Shown here: in pieces, positions 9,301 through 17,273 of the stretch
Position numbering within the stretch: position 1 is the first letter of the stretch
Layout of the letters: the number at the start of each line of letters is the position of its first letter
Source of the DNA: Endotrypanum monterogeii
Taxonomy: Eukaryota > Euglenozoa > Kinetoplastea > Trypanosomatida > Trypanosomatidae
NCBI GenBank assembly: GCA_000333855.2
Contig: CM007346.1
Location: 630,423-694,422 of the forward strand
Direction of reading: 5' to 3'
Length of the DNA stretch: 64,000 nt
Made by a program: the position numbers and the translations under genes
The notes under the pieces: generated by a model
What the model was told of the DNA's origin: nothing
The model's input: only the letters and a program-made list of their open reading frames with translations
Databases searched by the model: none

Positions 9301-11565
9301 GTTTGTCAGCAGCGCCTGCTTGAGGACAAGCGGGCCGCACTGCGAAAGATTGGGCTGGAGGTGCTCCTGGATCGCTTGCATCACTCTCTGCCGACCCTGG
9401 AGAATGTGGTGTCTGATGCCGAGATGGAGGCTCATCGCCGTCGTCTGCGCGATCCGCGGCAGCGTCTTTCTCTGACTGATTTGGTGCGCATAAAAGCCCG
9501 CCCGCTGACAACGAAGCGCTCGTTCCAGATTTTTCCACTGTTGGTGGCGGAGATCAAGTCCAGCCTGGCGCAGCTGTACACAGCACTGCAGGATGCTAGT
9601 GTCGCGTCTGAGCCACTGACAATGGCACAGCTCGGCATTGCTGCTGCGGAGGAGATGATTCGTATTGTCAGCAGTGGTGGCAGTCTGCAGTCCGAGAAGA
9701 CATTGCTGAACGCCAACCGCAGTAAGCGTGTGACGGAGGCGGCACTTGTGAAGCTTTTTGGGAACCGTCACCGTGTCACTGAGGTGCATGAGCTGGTCGA
9801 TCTCATCTGCAATCACTGGATGCCGCTGCTCAGCCGTTGCGAGATGCGATTGCGCTCTCGCACGAGCCAGTCCAGCACTATGGGCCGTGTGCCTCACTCG
9901 ACAACTGTGTCCCACTCAACTGCTGAGGAGAGTGTTCTGGGATGCATGACGTGCTTGGTCACAGCGCTGGCGACCATAACGCAGGTGATGGGCGTAGCTT
10001 TCTCATCCTCTCATTGTCTCAATCTCCTGCACACCCTCGTGTCAGCCGGCGTGTACCAGGTGGTGGAGATGCCGGGTATTGTGTCCTGCAGTGAGGCCGG
10101 TGCTCTACTTCGCCACAGCACTCTTTCTTCATTGATTCGCTGCTTCCCTGCATGCTGGCAGATGACCCAGCCACACCTGCCATCAATTCTATTCCTTGCT
10201 ACACATGTGAGAAATGTGACAGATGCAGAGACGCATTACCTCTGTGCAGAGATGCTGGCCGTGTTAGAGGCAGTGATGGAGCCGCAACTTCTGCTGATCG
10301 CTGGCACGAGCTGTCTGCAGGGCTTCCCGTACCTCAACGGGGCGGTTGTTCCGGCGTCTGAGCAGCATCAGTTGGCAAACCTTGCGGCTGAGGCAGCTGT
10401 GTCTGCCAGCGAGTCGGAAAAGACGAGGAAGGGCACTGTGCGTGTTCGGCACCTCCGCGCGCAGGTCCACACGCACTCGTTTTCTCTCCTCTTCACCTGC
10501 GTTGAGCGCCGTCTCGAGAAGATGAGCAAGGAGGAGCTTCTGCACATGCCAACGCTCACGGAGGGGACAACGCCACAGCAGAACTTCTGGTTGGCTGCCT
10601 TTCAGTCGCTCGCAAGCGCGCCATCGGTACCGTCAAGCGAGGCGGTGCTGCCGGTGCTGCAGGCCTTCACCGTCTTTTTCTTAAAGTTTAAGGCAAAGCA
10701 AGCCGTTCGACTGCTGAGAATTGTGGCCGACTGGGCGTTTGCGGAGGCGAGCGGTGACCTGGGCGGGGCGTCGCATAAGCGCGCAGCCGGCCACGATACC
10801 TCAGACAGCGACGCTGCTGAGGAGGAGCGGAACGGCCGCGGCCATGATGGTACGGCGCAGTCGACTTCTCGAGTCACGCTGCAGTCTTGGGTGTTTTTTT
10901 TTGCCCTCAGCAACCACCTCCTCGACAAGCTCGGCTCCATATTAGACTTCGCCTTTTCTACTTTTCTCCCACACGCTGTCACCGCCCTGCGCACGTACTG
11001 CGCAACGTCGGCAACCGCGTCCAAGGCGACGGACTCGCTTGTTGCGTTGATGCTAGAAGGCGCCCTGGAGTGCATGCGCAAGATGGCTCTGGCGCAGACT
11101 CCAGGTCCCGACCACGACTACAGCATCCAGGTCGACGTTTATTTCGCCAACGCCGATGTGTTTCCGAGTGTGATGCCGGCGCTGGTTCACCAGTTGCACA
11201 ATCTGCAATACCTGGAGGACAGCCAACACGACTACGGCTTCCGTGCAGAGCACAATGTTATACCGGCTATTCGTGCTTTCATGGCATGCCTCGGCTCTAG
11301 CAAGCTCCAGAGCAAGACGCAGGCGGAGGTGGTACGTGCTCTGCGTCACCCCAGCCGCCACGTGCGACGTGAGGCACTCATCTGTCTCGACGGCATCTAT
11401 GCCGATGGTGGTGACGAGTTGGCGTCGCGACTCATGGCGGAGATGTTGCCGACCGTCGTCGAGCTTACTGAGGACCGAGACGACGCCGTGGTCGAGGAAG
11501 CGCGTAAGTTATGCAATAACCTCTCGCACATGACTGGGCAGGATGTTCTTTACGCCATGTCGTGA
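3301..11565 (+). CDS. UTP10: U3 small nucleolar RNA-associated protein 10 (UTP10/HEATR1)
   Basis: Predicted 2,754-residue nucleolar HEAT-repeat protein of the t-UTP/UTP-A part of the small-subunit processome, needed for early pre-rRNA processing and rRNA transcription. The N-terminus (S-Q-L-A-S-Q-L-Q-R-L, then a F-L-F-S-x-x-D-A-x-x-F-S segment and L-x-L-N-G-L near residue 50) matches the UTP10 N-terminal pattern. The C-terminal third has the BP28CT-type region (residues ~2460-2620, including L-Q-S-W-V-F-F-F-A-L-S-N-H-L-L-D). The last ~90 residues form HEAT-like helices, as in HEATR1. Acidic or Asp-Ser tracts near residues 783-793, 1569-1578 and 1910-1935 are low-complexity inserts, making it longer than yeast Utp10 (about 1,770 residues). 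The frame opens upstream at TTG 3250; ATG 3301 is chosen because it is the first ATG and begins the conserved N-terminus. Confidence 0.93.
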   Translation: MTSQLASQLQRLQQRPDDSHHRLAKSFLFSTQDAQGFSREQIHQLALNGLQTLTAMDNRFHPFLKDLFDLKCVRRERSVLTTTEDATLRARLEHFLTLLSPHLFLTAAQQVFEFLVRVYEVHIYDVAPVLRAFLPYHDHNIFARALLMLDLRDTGFDFLATNQLRGAPLLREHLVLACAESRKVARLVCLTAVMPFRYEIRHHAANALFASVVTQLATHKDAEALWRTCLPFVLELLSGAVSGASLDANESRRVQQSDHVHGRSSRVSMESVATALIVLAAWSTQVRFSRGMLVTFLKPIIQYVTTAAFAAAGEGRHGASTAYLPLRDLLSLLEIVVSTQHHSLTDVSVLPLIQTLFTLPWRTLASQLPHAQTMEVVAGPNGVPTTSPCHSSLLAMLLQTALERLSGTSEVRLLPSEVVEFLVCAAEELPLAHTMATRYLRVLMTREASAHSADATNNTSSQASEGTGDKTFYHRVVTALERRYSILFDGVLSEVLAHTETAAAATAFLARHFRGTRYNMVEVGSTLSGATESLPLFACLLHPVPEVRVLAAKTIPGMTTEQLMSDAGTASGSGQSLMDLLAHVITYEHSCTAAEAFVATASAVMERLTAQWSSTEALEHDTLGYHVGCRLLRSLYSMVLAWAPSAASAAGVGSAIWADAQRRVVLPLVSTILKPALQAWLGKGVMASPLVKEFRALVLYHATLLYAQWAVTPLEATTIQDEDVALTAQVSSELIVTLESGCGGSGTLASLLRADSVSPKGQGSATARANRQRGGGAGIAAVDSDSDSDSDGEEKYPLSKARGGRRDARGFKGTPAAAFMSLLECDVLLEAIHVEAQRRLPDACVVARAAVRESPTTLSSPMPCEVEVVVALAAALLPKVGAEVPAEALDTVSSLMTFLRSRNTEKDDAGSEVSKAAFTHSDADAAGYLDIVYAALIESNAVRRAAQAGRGAADAVAMARERLYEAPLVRLVGAVVRAALTRALGTGATARSSFSASLVRMLCQSLGILGVPLPSITTQPDALASAYLQLLDNATTAAIGSDAAALHQVDWYALVADAIFGTAAQHASNAVPPGRPKTLAALALVLFLPLRAPSTQRLTHLRLLQDAILTAGTRSSNTRKDAHNLTGAQAILAAAMSPQPQRGAASSASSSQCSVTALSCLIECMAVEERQYQLSPGAAALICSLLSLDNGADQGAQSYIVPDGWAHRVIRYFFRSHHSLGGEQIRAGSASGMSEPSVVVTVQQVCLVETMLPRLRQIFSTTGNIEASSLSTPSPLRTVTTDAADLVDAVCARLHLWGRAGEKCDSIDDNASVQLVELLLKHPYVHVQHDGGARPVHRYALAALAVGLSIGVEGRQATCSTIFSKSRRPASTAVSGKGDYAISAEYKRLVATHLQPIMLHAMDNIGTDVAQLCMGTLGGYTYFFLPLVASVESVTASADARLSVSADRVAARGDAVVMLKRLHEMLDTLAPSRATTVGESSSSKADGVVDGADEEGCAVSTSAQHWRPPAWTVITNPITFADAQRLLRLPSLCAAAVQCTGKWKMDPLSHESLGLLRVLLRALPTVVIADDDDDDEEGSIYALVVECMELYPLQGMEALLRNAATSAAVDDVAMLPRIQQLRLGTRGSLHVDGVLRFVEALVQVCMDQTRLLSEKVADGSHLIKSRLLRDLMILMARVLVDDNSEESGAARDEDASAAFPKAAESGTDAAERRQYELHFHVDTIAALLRTTAPLLRMPTAGTSAASTAHASITESSTYLHIPLVSLLIKLEPFDNTESLGFRSAREVCQEILTSFDVRTQVQCLGQLMRLVADPAAQLSTDAGAEDSGDAMGGDEDKERLRHLFRRMVKPNQVINRQEAIMHLVNLTVKSDVFLEPFLALQRHARSIQSSRASQKQRQQQGDKRRVAKGREEEGRNDSDDDTEEKEEGVVQREDGGCMELLVSALELFAHYHDLHETTRSNATPEAEGASEAEAYTSLLEVLAGNTLACVLAGINEPTFVVCQQRLLEDKRAALRKIGLEVLLDRLHHSLPTLENVVSDAEMEAHRRRLRDPRQRLSLTDLVRIKARPLTTKRSFQIFPLLVAEIKSSLAQLYTALQDASVASEPLTMAQLGIAAAEEMIRIVSSGGSLQSEKTLLNANRSKRVTEAALVKLFGNRHRVTEVHELVDLICNHWMPLLSRCEMRLRSRTSQSSTMGRVPHSTTVSHSTAEESVLGCMTCLVTALATITQVMGVAFSSSHCLNLLHTLVSAGVYQVVEMPGIVSCSEAGALLRHSTLSSLIRCFPACWQMTQPHLPSILFLATHVRNVTDAETHYLCAEMLAVLEAVMEPQLLLIAGTSCLQGFPYLNGAVVPASEQHQLANLAAEAAVSASESEKTRKGTVRVRHLRAQVHTHSFSLLFTCVERRLEKMSKEELLHMPTLTEGTTPQQNFWLAAFQSLASAPSVPSSEAVLPVLQAFTVFFLKFKAKQAVRLLRIVADWAFAEASGDLGGASHKRAAGHDTSDSDAAEEERNGRGHDGTAQSTSRVTLQSWVFFFALSNHLLDKLGSILDFAFSTFLPHAVTALRTYCATSATASKATDSLVALMLEGALECMRKMALAQTPGPDHDYSIQVDVYFANADVFPSVMPALVHQLHNLQYLEDSQHDYGFRAEHNVIPAIRAFMACLGSSKLQSKTQAEVVRALRHPSRHVRREALICLDGIYADGGDELASRLMAEMLPTVVELTEDRDDAVVEEARKLCNNLSHMTGQDVLYAMS

Positions 11566-12581
11566 CGAATTGCTACACGCTACCCACTGAATTCTTCATC
11601 GGCGTCAACGCGCAGCTTCCCCTCTCTCCTCCGCAGCACATGGGCCAAAGTGCACTGCCATGCCCGTCTTGTGTTCACTCGTAGTGTTTTTTTTTCTTTC
11701 TTTCTGATCTTTCCCTGTGCGTTGTTGTCATCTGTCTGTCCTTGGTGTCTCTGTTTGTGTGTTCATTGTCTAACGTAACGATGATCTCTCGTCTAATTAA
11801 TGAACAGTTTTTTAATCATATAATATATATTTATTTATAAAGGGAGAGAAGTGTGTGTGTGTGTGTCTGTGGCTTCGCCGTGTATTTGGCAATCTTAACT
11901 CTACTTTCCTCGCTTTCCTTCTGTGATCCACTAGGGTCACATCATATTGCACACGCACTCAGATTGGCAGACAGGCATCACCTCGTGTACTCATGGGAAA
12001 ACCTGATCCCGATGTCAAAAGGCGGACATACTCGATGCTGTGTTTTTTGTTTTTTTCAGGGAATGAATCTCTTTTTTGTTATTCTCCTCAGCTCAAGACC
12101 AAGCTCTCACGGTCGCGCTCCAAGATCCACCGCTGCGGCGGGGCGAAGGGGAGAGCGCTGAGTTCAACAGACAGCTCTCCTCGCCGTGGTGTGCAGGTCT
12201 GTCTGTCTGTCCGTCGCTCTTCCTCCTCGTTCGCAGTGCCACCATCTTTATTCCCACATCCGTCGTCGCTTTCATTCCCTATCTTTCCTGTCATCACCCC
12301 AACAGCCATACTGGACCAGCACCGGACAGGGCTGCAAGTCACCCCCAGCCACAACTGAAGTCTGTATTTATTTACAAGTACTGGCGATTCATTCCTACAT
12401 TTTTTTTTCGTAAAATGTCGAGTGCTCTCGACTTGCACTCGCTGCACTTGGATCACTCGTCCGCTCTCGAGGTCTTCATAGCCTTCACTGGGTTTCGTAT
12501 TCCTTGCTACGTTCATTGAAGCATCGCCTCGCATATATCTATATCGTTCTGTATTTCTCATATTCTGTACCCCCCAATCCC
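11566..12581. other. Intergenic/UTR region between UTP10 and MGMT
   Basis: No gene seen. It holds T-rich tracts (11687-11705), an AT-rich stretch with TATATATATTTATTTATAAA (11822-11841), a TG run (11851-11866), CT-rich sequence (12168-12300), and a T-run at 12400-12408 before MGMT. A 35-codon ATG frame (12415-12519) would lose its start if trans-splicing uses the AG at 12421-12422. The antisense 251-codon frame is judged a shadow. Confidence 0.65.
12421..12422 (+). promoter_or_regulatory. Candidate spliced-leader acceptor AG for MGMT
   Basis: First AG after the T-run at 12400-12408. Splicing here removes the ATG at 12415 and leaves 12582 as the first ATG of the mRNA, with a 5' UTR of about 160 nt. 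Confidence 0.45.
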
Positions 12582-13421
12582 ATGACAGGATATGTAAAGC
12601 TTGCAATGCGCTCACCAAAGGCGTCTGCATCCAATAAGACTCCGCCCCTGCGAAAGTCATCATCTGTCTCTCCGAGGCAGCGTGCAAAGGTTGTCTCAGC
12701 ACATATACACAAGAGGAACTGGATGCATCTGTACTTGCGTACCGTCTCCACACCACTGGGACCGTTTTCACTTTATGTGGACGAGGACGGGGGTGTGCGT
12801 TGCTGTTGCTGGCAGCGCAGCCCACCAGGTGATGCAGCCGCACTTCAGATGGAGGCGCAAGGTGTCTGCACCAGAATGGAGAGTCGTTGGTACAAGAACA
12901 TGTCCGTGAAGGTAGCCGGTGTGTGGACTGACGACGCCAATAGGGTGCCAGGGATTCCAGGAGAGCGCGCGGTAGCCCTTCTGACAGATTATTTCACCCC
13001 GCCGACAGCGAGGGCTGGTCAGTCGGAGACCCTGGAGCGTCTCCTGCAGCAGGTGCCGATCGTCTACCCGCCAAGCACTGCTTTCATGATACAGACATGG
13101 GAGACGCTGCGTCAATGTGTGCCTTCCGGCGAGATCATCTCCTACAAAGACCTAGGGGTCCTCGTGAACAAAGCGCGGAAGCTGCCTGTCTCGGCTCGCG
13201 TCGCACCGCGCGCTATTGGGATGGCTATGGGGGCCAACCCTATACCGATTGTGGTGCCTTGTCATCGTGTCTTGTCGTCGACGAAATCACTACACGGGTA
13301 CGGACTCGGGCTGCGTTTTAAAGTGTGGCTTCTGCGGCACGAGCAGGCAGACGTCTCCCCTGATAAGCTTTGTGTGGGCGAGGGGGAGAGTGCTGTGAGC
13401 ACCGTGGCCTCTCGCCGCTGA
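12582..13421 (+). CDS. MGMT: O6-methylguanine-DNA methyltransferase (alkylated-DNA repair)
   Basis: Predicted 279-residue suicide repair enzyme that moves the alkyl group from O6-alkylguanine onto its own cysteine. The catalytic P-C-H-R-V is at residues 226-230 (Cys227), preceded by R-A-I-G-M-A-M-G-x-N-P (210-220), the usual R-x-x-G-x-A-x-x-x-N-P block. The helix-turn-helix DNA-binding segment is around residues 171-192 (W-E-T-L-R, P-S-G-E-I-I-S-Y-K-D-L-G). The C-terminal G-Y-G-L-G-L-R-F-K-x-W-L-L-R-H-E matches the family end. The N-terminal domain (about 48-165) is divergent and longer than in bacterial Ogt. The first ~45 residues are Ser/Lys/Arg-rich and could aid nuclear localisation. The open frame extends to a TTG at 12504, but ATG 12582 is the first start; ATG 12606 is an alternative eight codons on. 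Confidence 0.95.
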   Translation: MTGYVKLAMRSPKASASNKTPPLRKSSSVSPRQRAKVVSAHIHKRNWMHLYLRTVSTPLGPFSLYVDEDGGVRCCCWQRSPPGDAAALQMEAQGVCTRMESRWYKNMSVKVAGVWTDDANRVPGIPGERAVALLTDYFTPPTARAGQSETLERLLQQVPIVYPPSTAFMIQTWETLRQCVPSGEIISYKDLGVLVNKARKLPVSARVAPRAIGMAMGANPIPIVVPCHRVLSSTKSLHGYGLGLRFKVWLLRHEQADVSPDKLCVGEGESAVSTVASRR

Positions 13422-13647
13422 TGATGCTCGTAGAACTCTATGGGTTCTAGCCACACAGGCACAGGGGGGGGCACCTATATCGCGGATTTCCCGTTTCTTT
13501 CTCCCTTCCAAGTCTTCCGCACTGCTTCCCCCCCAATATTACGCTTGTTGCCCTCCCTTGGGTCATTCAGACAAAAAAGAAACATACAAGTCACTGATCC
13601 TTGTGTGCTGCGGCTAGTGGTGGGGTGAGCGTACGGCAGCCTTGCAT

Positions 13648-13648
13648 C

Positions 13649-13677
<29 letters not shown>
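13648..13677. repeat. (CA)n microsatellite
   Basis: About 15 consecutive CA dinucleotides in the intergenic sequence downstream of MGMT. Confidence 0.95.
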
Positions 13678-13680
<3 letters not shown>

Positions 13681-13936
13681 GCGGCGTGGGAAGGGTGCCA
13701 TCGAGTGCTGAGGAGCCCGAGGGGAATTCGGCCTACATCACTCGTTAAGGTAAAATGGGTCGCAGGAGGGCCCTCATGTCGTTCCGTGTGCGGGTGTGTG
13801 TGTGTGCTTGCTTTAACTCTTGCTTACCATTTTCAAACCAACTTGATGCAAAAAAAATATATATATGATTGATTCACACCAAAGGTTCCGGTGCCTCCCT
13901 AGAGAAAAGCCCTGGCAACTCCTCATCCCCCCGCTA

Positions 13937-14187
13937 GTTGATGGGTAGGCGCTTGTGGTGTTGACAAGCGGGGGGGGGGGCTCTGTCAACGTGAGGCAGC
14001 TAGAGGGTCATATCGCTTTCCGTGTCGGCAGTGTGCTGTTGGGTGGCGTCATGTCAAAGAAGCCCGTCACCGCACACCCGTGTGTGACACCTCTGGGTTA
14101 CCGGAGGATCCATCACGGTGAAGATGTATATATATATATATATGTGTATATATATATATGTATGTATATATGTATGTGTATATGTAT
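13937..14187 (+). repeat. Direct repeat copy 1, left of the gap
   Basis: This segment and 14467-14740 share a G-tract followed by about 140 bp that appear identical (starting CTCTGTCAACGTGAGGCAGC, ending near CATCACGGTGAAGATG) and then TA/TG-rich sequence. The offset between copies is 531 bp, counting the 279 Ns. It reads as one unit of a tandem array interrupted by an unfinished gap. Confidence 0.9.
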
Positions 14188-14466
14188 NNNNNNNNNNNNN
14201 NNNNNNNNNNNNNNNNNNNNNNNNNNNNNNNNNNNNNNNNNNNNNNNNNNNNNNNNNNNNNNNNNNNNNNNNNNNNNNNNNNNNNNNNNNNNNNNNNNNN
14301 NNNNNNNNNNNNNNNNNNNNNNNNNNNNNNNNNNNNNNNNNNNNNNNNNNNNNNNNNNNNNNNNNNNNNNNNNNNNNNNNNNNNNNNNNNNNNNNNNNNN
14401 NNNNNNNNNNNNNNNNNNNNNNNNNNNNNNNNNNNNNNNNNNNNNNNNNNNNNNNNNNNNNNNNNN
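14188..14466. other. Assembly gap (279 N)
   Basis: Run of Ns. It begins inside a TA/TG microsatellite and ends at the start of the second repeat copy, so the true sequence is probably more of the same repeat. The stated length may not be real. Confidence 1.
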
Positions 14467-14740
14467 GTTGAGGGGGGGGGGCTTGTGGTGTTGGAAAGGG
14501 GGGGGGGGGGGCTCTGTCAACGTGAGGCAGCTAGAGGGTCATATCGCTTTCCGTGTCGGCAGTGTGCTGTTGGGTGGCGTCATGTCAAAGAAGCCCGTCA
14601 CCGCACACCCGTGTGTGACACCTCTGGGTTACCGGAGGATCCATCACGGTGAAGATGTATATATATATATATATGTATGTATATATATATATGTATGTAT
14701 ATATGTATGTGTATATATATATATATACATATATGTACGC
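14467..14740 (+). repeat. Direct repeat copy 2, right of the gap
   Basis: Second copy of the unit at 13937-14187. The core matches base for base by eye. The differences are in the G-tract region at its start and in the length of the TA/TG tail, which runs to about 14733. Confidence 0.9.
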
Positions 14741-15109
14741 CCTCTACTCACTAGGGAGGAAAAGAGGGGTAAGAGGAGAGGTTGGGCGGGATGCGGGGCG
14801 TTTGGCTTGTATGGGCTGCCTGTGAGCAGGTCGGCTCAGCAGATGGTAGCTGTGCGATTTTTCATTGCACCCTTTTCTTGCTTGCCCGCTTCCAGAGCGA
14901 TCGAGTGGTGGGATGCTACGCCGTCAGTGTGTGACGGTGGTGACGCTCTCTTCCTCTCTTGCTCACTTATCCCTTATTCTTTTCTGCGTTAGTATTTCTT
15001 TCGACATGTGGGTGCTCACCATGTGTTTCCATCGCTCCCTCTGTGAACGTTTCTTCCTCTTTTTCTCTGTGTGTGGGTATGTCTGCTCCTTACCCTTCCT
15101 CCTTCCTGC

Positions 15110-15111
15110 AG
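15110..15111 (+). promoter_or_regulatory. Candidate upstream trans-splice acceptor for the zinc-finger gene
   Basis: The AG closes an excellent pyrimidine tract (CTCCTTACCCTTCCTCCTTCCTGCAG, about 15086-15111). Using it keeps ATG 15249 in the mRNA, with a 5' UTR of about 137 nt that holds one three-codon frame (15189-15197). Confidence 0.4.
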
Positions 15112-15248
15112 ACACATCTGCTAAATATTTAACACGTGGTGCAAAGGAGTGCACGTTGTCGCGGAGACAACACGCGGATTGGGCATACATGCGGTAACTG
15201 TGTTCGTGACTCTCGCTCCCTCCTTTTTTTTTCTTCTCTTCTCTTTCC

Positions 15249-17180
15249 ATGAATGGTGCGCGTGGTGAAGGACTCAGACGAGCCGGCCAAGCTGCGATGC
15301 GTGAGCCTCACACCGCTCGAAGTGGACATGCCAGTGGTGGAGCTGTTGGGTACACAGTGCACCTGGTTTGTCCGGACTGTGGCAAGGAGTTCACCGGCAA
15401 TTCTAGCACTAGCGGTGTTCGAAGCAACTACCGGCGTCATCTCCTCACCCACACTGGCGAACGTCCTTTTCCCTGCACGTATTGCCACCAACGCTTCACT
15501 ACTAAGCCGAATCTCCGTCGGCACGTGCGGTCGCTTCATCCGTCCCAGTCGACACCGTGTACTCAGGTACGCCACCCTAGCGATGCAGAGGCCCCAGTAG
15601 GTGCGATGACAGCCTCGCCCCAACTGCTACCTGAGATGCATCTGCCTCCTGCCGTGACGGCGAGTGTGGCAGACGTTACTTCCTGTGGAAGCGCAACGGC
15701 CGCATCCAATGTCAATTCTGTTCCGTCTTGCTCTAAGCCGCCTGTGCGCCAGCGAGCTGATCCCGAAGTTTTCACATGTGAAGACTGTGAGTTGGAGACC
15801 AGTAGCCGCGCCAAGCTACACCGGCACAAGAGGTACTACTGTCCTTTCCGAGACAACATCTTCACTGATCCGGTCACAGACGCCCTGGATCTGTATCGTA
15901 CGCTCCAGCAGCAGCAGCAACAAAAGGTAGAGCTTCGACAACACGACAACAGCTGCGATAGCGATGAGACGAGCTCTACGAATGAAGGCGTGTGTATCGA
16001 CGGCCAGAACGGCTCATTTGTGGGTGAGCGAGTCGGGCGACGTAGGCGCAAGATGCGTATGTCTCTAGAGCTGACAGAGACGGAGAGAAATTACCTCACT
16101 CAAGTCGCAGAGCAAAGTGGTTTGAAGTTTGTGCAGGACGCGTACGCGAGTGACGGCAGTGATGACGGCCCCAACAGCAGCATGTTATCGGAGGATTCTT
16201 CTTTGTGCACATCAAGTGAGGTTTCCTTCACGGCGATGCGGCCGCTGTCTGCACCACACGTAGATGGTCCTGGAAGAAAAGGTGCTGCATTGCTCTCACC
16301 GAAGCGCACACCGCTCCACGGATTTCTCCTCTCTCCCTGCACTTCACCCGACAGGAGGGTGCAGCGCAGTCCACACGCAGGTGTTACTGCTGCGGTTCCG
16401 TCGTCGGTTGCACTGTCGACCACACTCCCCTCTCTTCCCCTCACCGCTCAAAGTAGTTGCTCTTGGAACTTGGAGAGCGACACCCCGCGCGGCATCACCA
16501 ACAATACGGCTGAAGACGCCAGCGAGGACGATGACGACTTTCTCCTTGGGGCTCTAGCTTCGGAGGGGCTGACGCACCTCCACCACCACCGTCGGGGAAG
16601 CGGGCGCCGGCGTGAGCGCCACATACTACAAAAGCGGCTGCGTGCGCAGGAGGAGGCATTGATGGCTTTGGCCACGGACTCGCCGTATCGCCGATTTCGC
16701 CATCCGCGCCGAGACCATGCAGGGGTAACGGAGCGCAGGGGTGGCCCTGTGGGCGAGGAGACGGTATCGCCACTTCTCGAAACGACTGCCGTCGTGAGCG
16801 GTGCACATACAAGGGTCTCCATACCTACCGAGACGTATGCGTACTTGGGCCCCTCTACGTCGCTGCTCACTCCACATGTGATGGCTCAGGCAGAGAGTCT
16901 TCTTGCTGCTAACCGGCGTCACCCGCAACGCGGCAAGCAGAATGCTGAGAACGCCTTCGTGTGTCCATACTGCGCTGATTTTGCAACGTTCACTAGCCAC
17001 CGCGGCTTACGGGCCCATGCGATGCGCGCGCATGCCGATAAAGTGCCCACGCTGCACGCAAGCCTCGCGGAGACGGAGGCAGCACATGCCAAGGAGGGTG
17101 GCCCTCATGAGGGAGAGGTTAATGGGGTACTTTCTCGGGTCACGACGGGAGATCCCGTGACAGGTGGTGATGGTGGGTAG
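15249..17180 (+). CDS. C2H2-type zinc-finger protein
   Basis: Predicted 643-residue protein with four zinc-finger-like motifs. Finger 1 has Cys41, Cys44, His64, His68, with 19 residues between the Cys and His pairs instead of 12, because of a Ser/Thr/Gly insert. A T-G-E-R-P-F linker, classic for DNA-binding C2H2 arrays, joins it to finger 2 (Cys76, Cys79, His92, His97). Finger 3 is C2HC (Cys177, Cys180, His193, Cys198). Finger 4 is near the C-terminus (Cys572, Cys575, His590, His595). The middle is Ser-rich and acidic with a short Gln run (~218-225). C2H2 arrays with this linker are uncommon in trypanosomatids, where CCCH fingers dominate. Role unknown; DNA or RNA binding is inferred. Translation may also start at Met17 (15297). 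Confidence 0.82.
   Translation: MNGARGEGLRRAGQAAMREPHTARSGHASGGAVGYTVHLVCPDCGKEFTGNSSTSGVRSNYRRHLLTHTGERPFPCTYCHQRFTTKPNLRRHVRSLHPSQSTPCTQVRHPSDAEAPVGAMTASPQLLPEMHLPPAVTASVADVTSCGSATAASNVNSVPSCSKPPVRQRADPEVFTCEDCELETSSRAKLHRHKRYYCPFRDNIFTDPVTDALDLYRTLQQQQQQKVELRQHDNSCDSDETSSTNEGVCIDGQNGSFVGERVGRRRRKMRMSLELTETERNYLTQVAEQSGLKFVQDAYASDGSDDGPNSSMLSEDSSLCTSSEVSFTAMRPLSAPHVDGPGRKGAALLSPKRTPLHGFLLSPCTSPDRRVQRSPHAGVTAAVPSSVALSTTLPSLPLTAQSSCSWNLESDTPRGITNNTAEDASEDDDDFLLGALASEGLTHLHHHRRGSGRRRERHILQKRLRAQEEALMALATDSPYRRFRHPRRDHAGVTERRGGPVGEETVSPLLETTAVVSGAHTRVSIPTETYAYLGPSTSLLTPHVMAQAESLLAANRRHPQRGKQNAENAFVCPYCADFATFTSHRGLRAHAMRAHADKVPTLHASLAETEAAHAKEGGPHEGEVNGVLSRVTTGDPVTGGDGG
15269..15270 (+). promoter_or_regulatory. 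Candidate internal trans-splice acceptor
   Basis: The strongest pyrimidine tract near this gene (about 15208-15248, nearly pure C/T) touches the ATG, and no AG lies between them. The first AG after it is at 15269-15270, inside the coding region. Splicing there would remove ATG 15249 and make Met17 (15297) the first in-frame start. Confidence 0.35.
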
Positions 17181-17246
17181 TGGGGGGGGGGTTCGGAGGA
17201 GAGGGGGGTACACTACTCTCATCCAGCGTGGTGTTATACAGTTTCC

Positions 17247-17273
17247 TGTCTCTCTCTCTCTCTCTCTCTCTCT
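17247..17273. repeat. (TC)n microsatellite
   Basis: Perfect TC dinucleotide run about 70 bp downstream of the zinc-finger stop codon. On the + strand it is a pyrimidine tract, so it could also influence RNA processing. Confidence 0.9.

Larger units (their letters stand above)
13422..15248. other. Intergenic region with repeat block and assembly gap
   Basis: No gene supported. It contains a CA microsatellite (13648-13677), the repeat copies around the gap (13937-14187 and 14467-14740), the gap itself (14188-14466), and then pyrimidine-rich sequence leading to the zinc-finger gene. A + frame running through the gap (13955-14992) is an artefact of the Ns. Confidence 0.75.

Noticed and set aside
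8965..9915. 316-codon antisense frame inside UTP10
   Set aside because: Shadow of a long GC-rich coding region; the sense frame has clear family features and this one has none.
12088..12843. 251-codon antisense frame overlapping the MGMT start
   Set aside because: No domain, wrong strand, and it overlaps a well-supported gene.
13955..14992. 345-codon frame across the assembly gap
   Set aside because: Open only because the Ns cannot contain stops; both flanks are repeat sequence.
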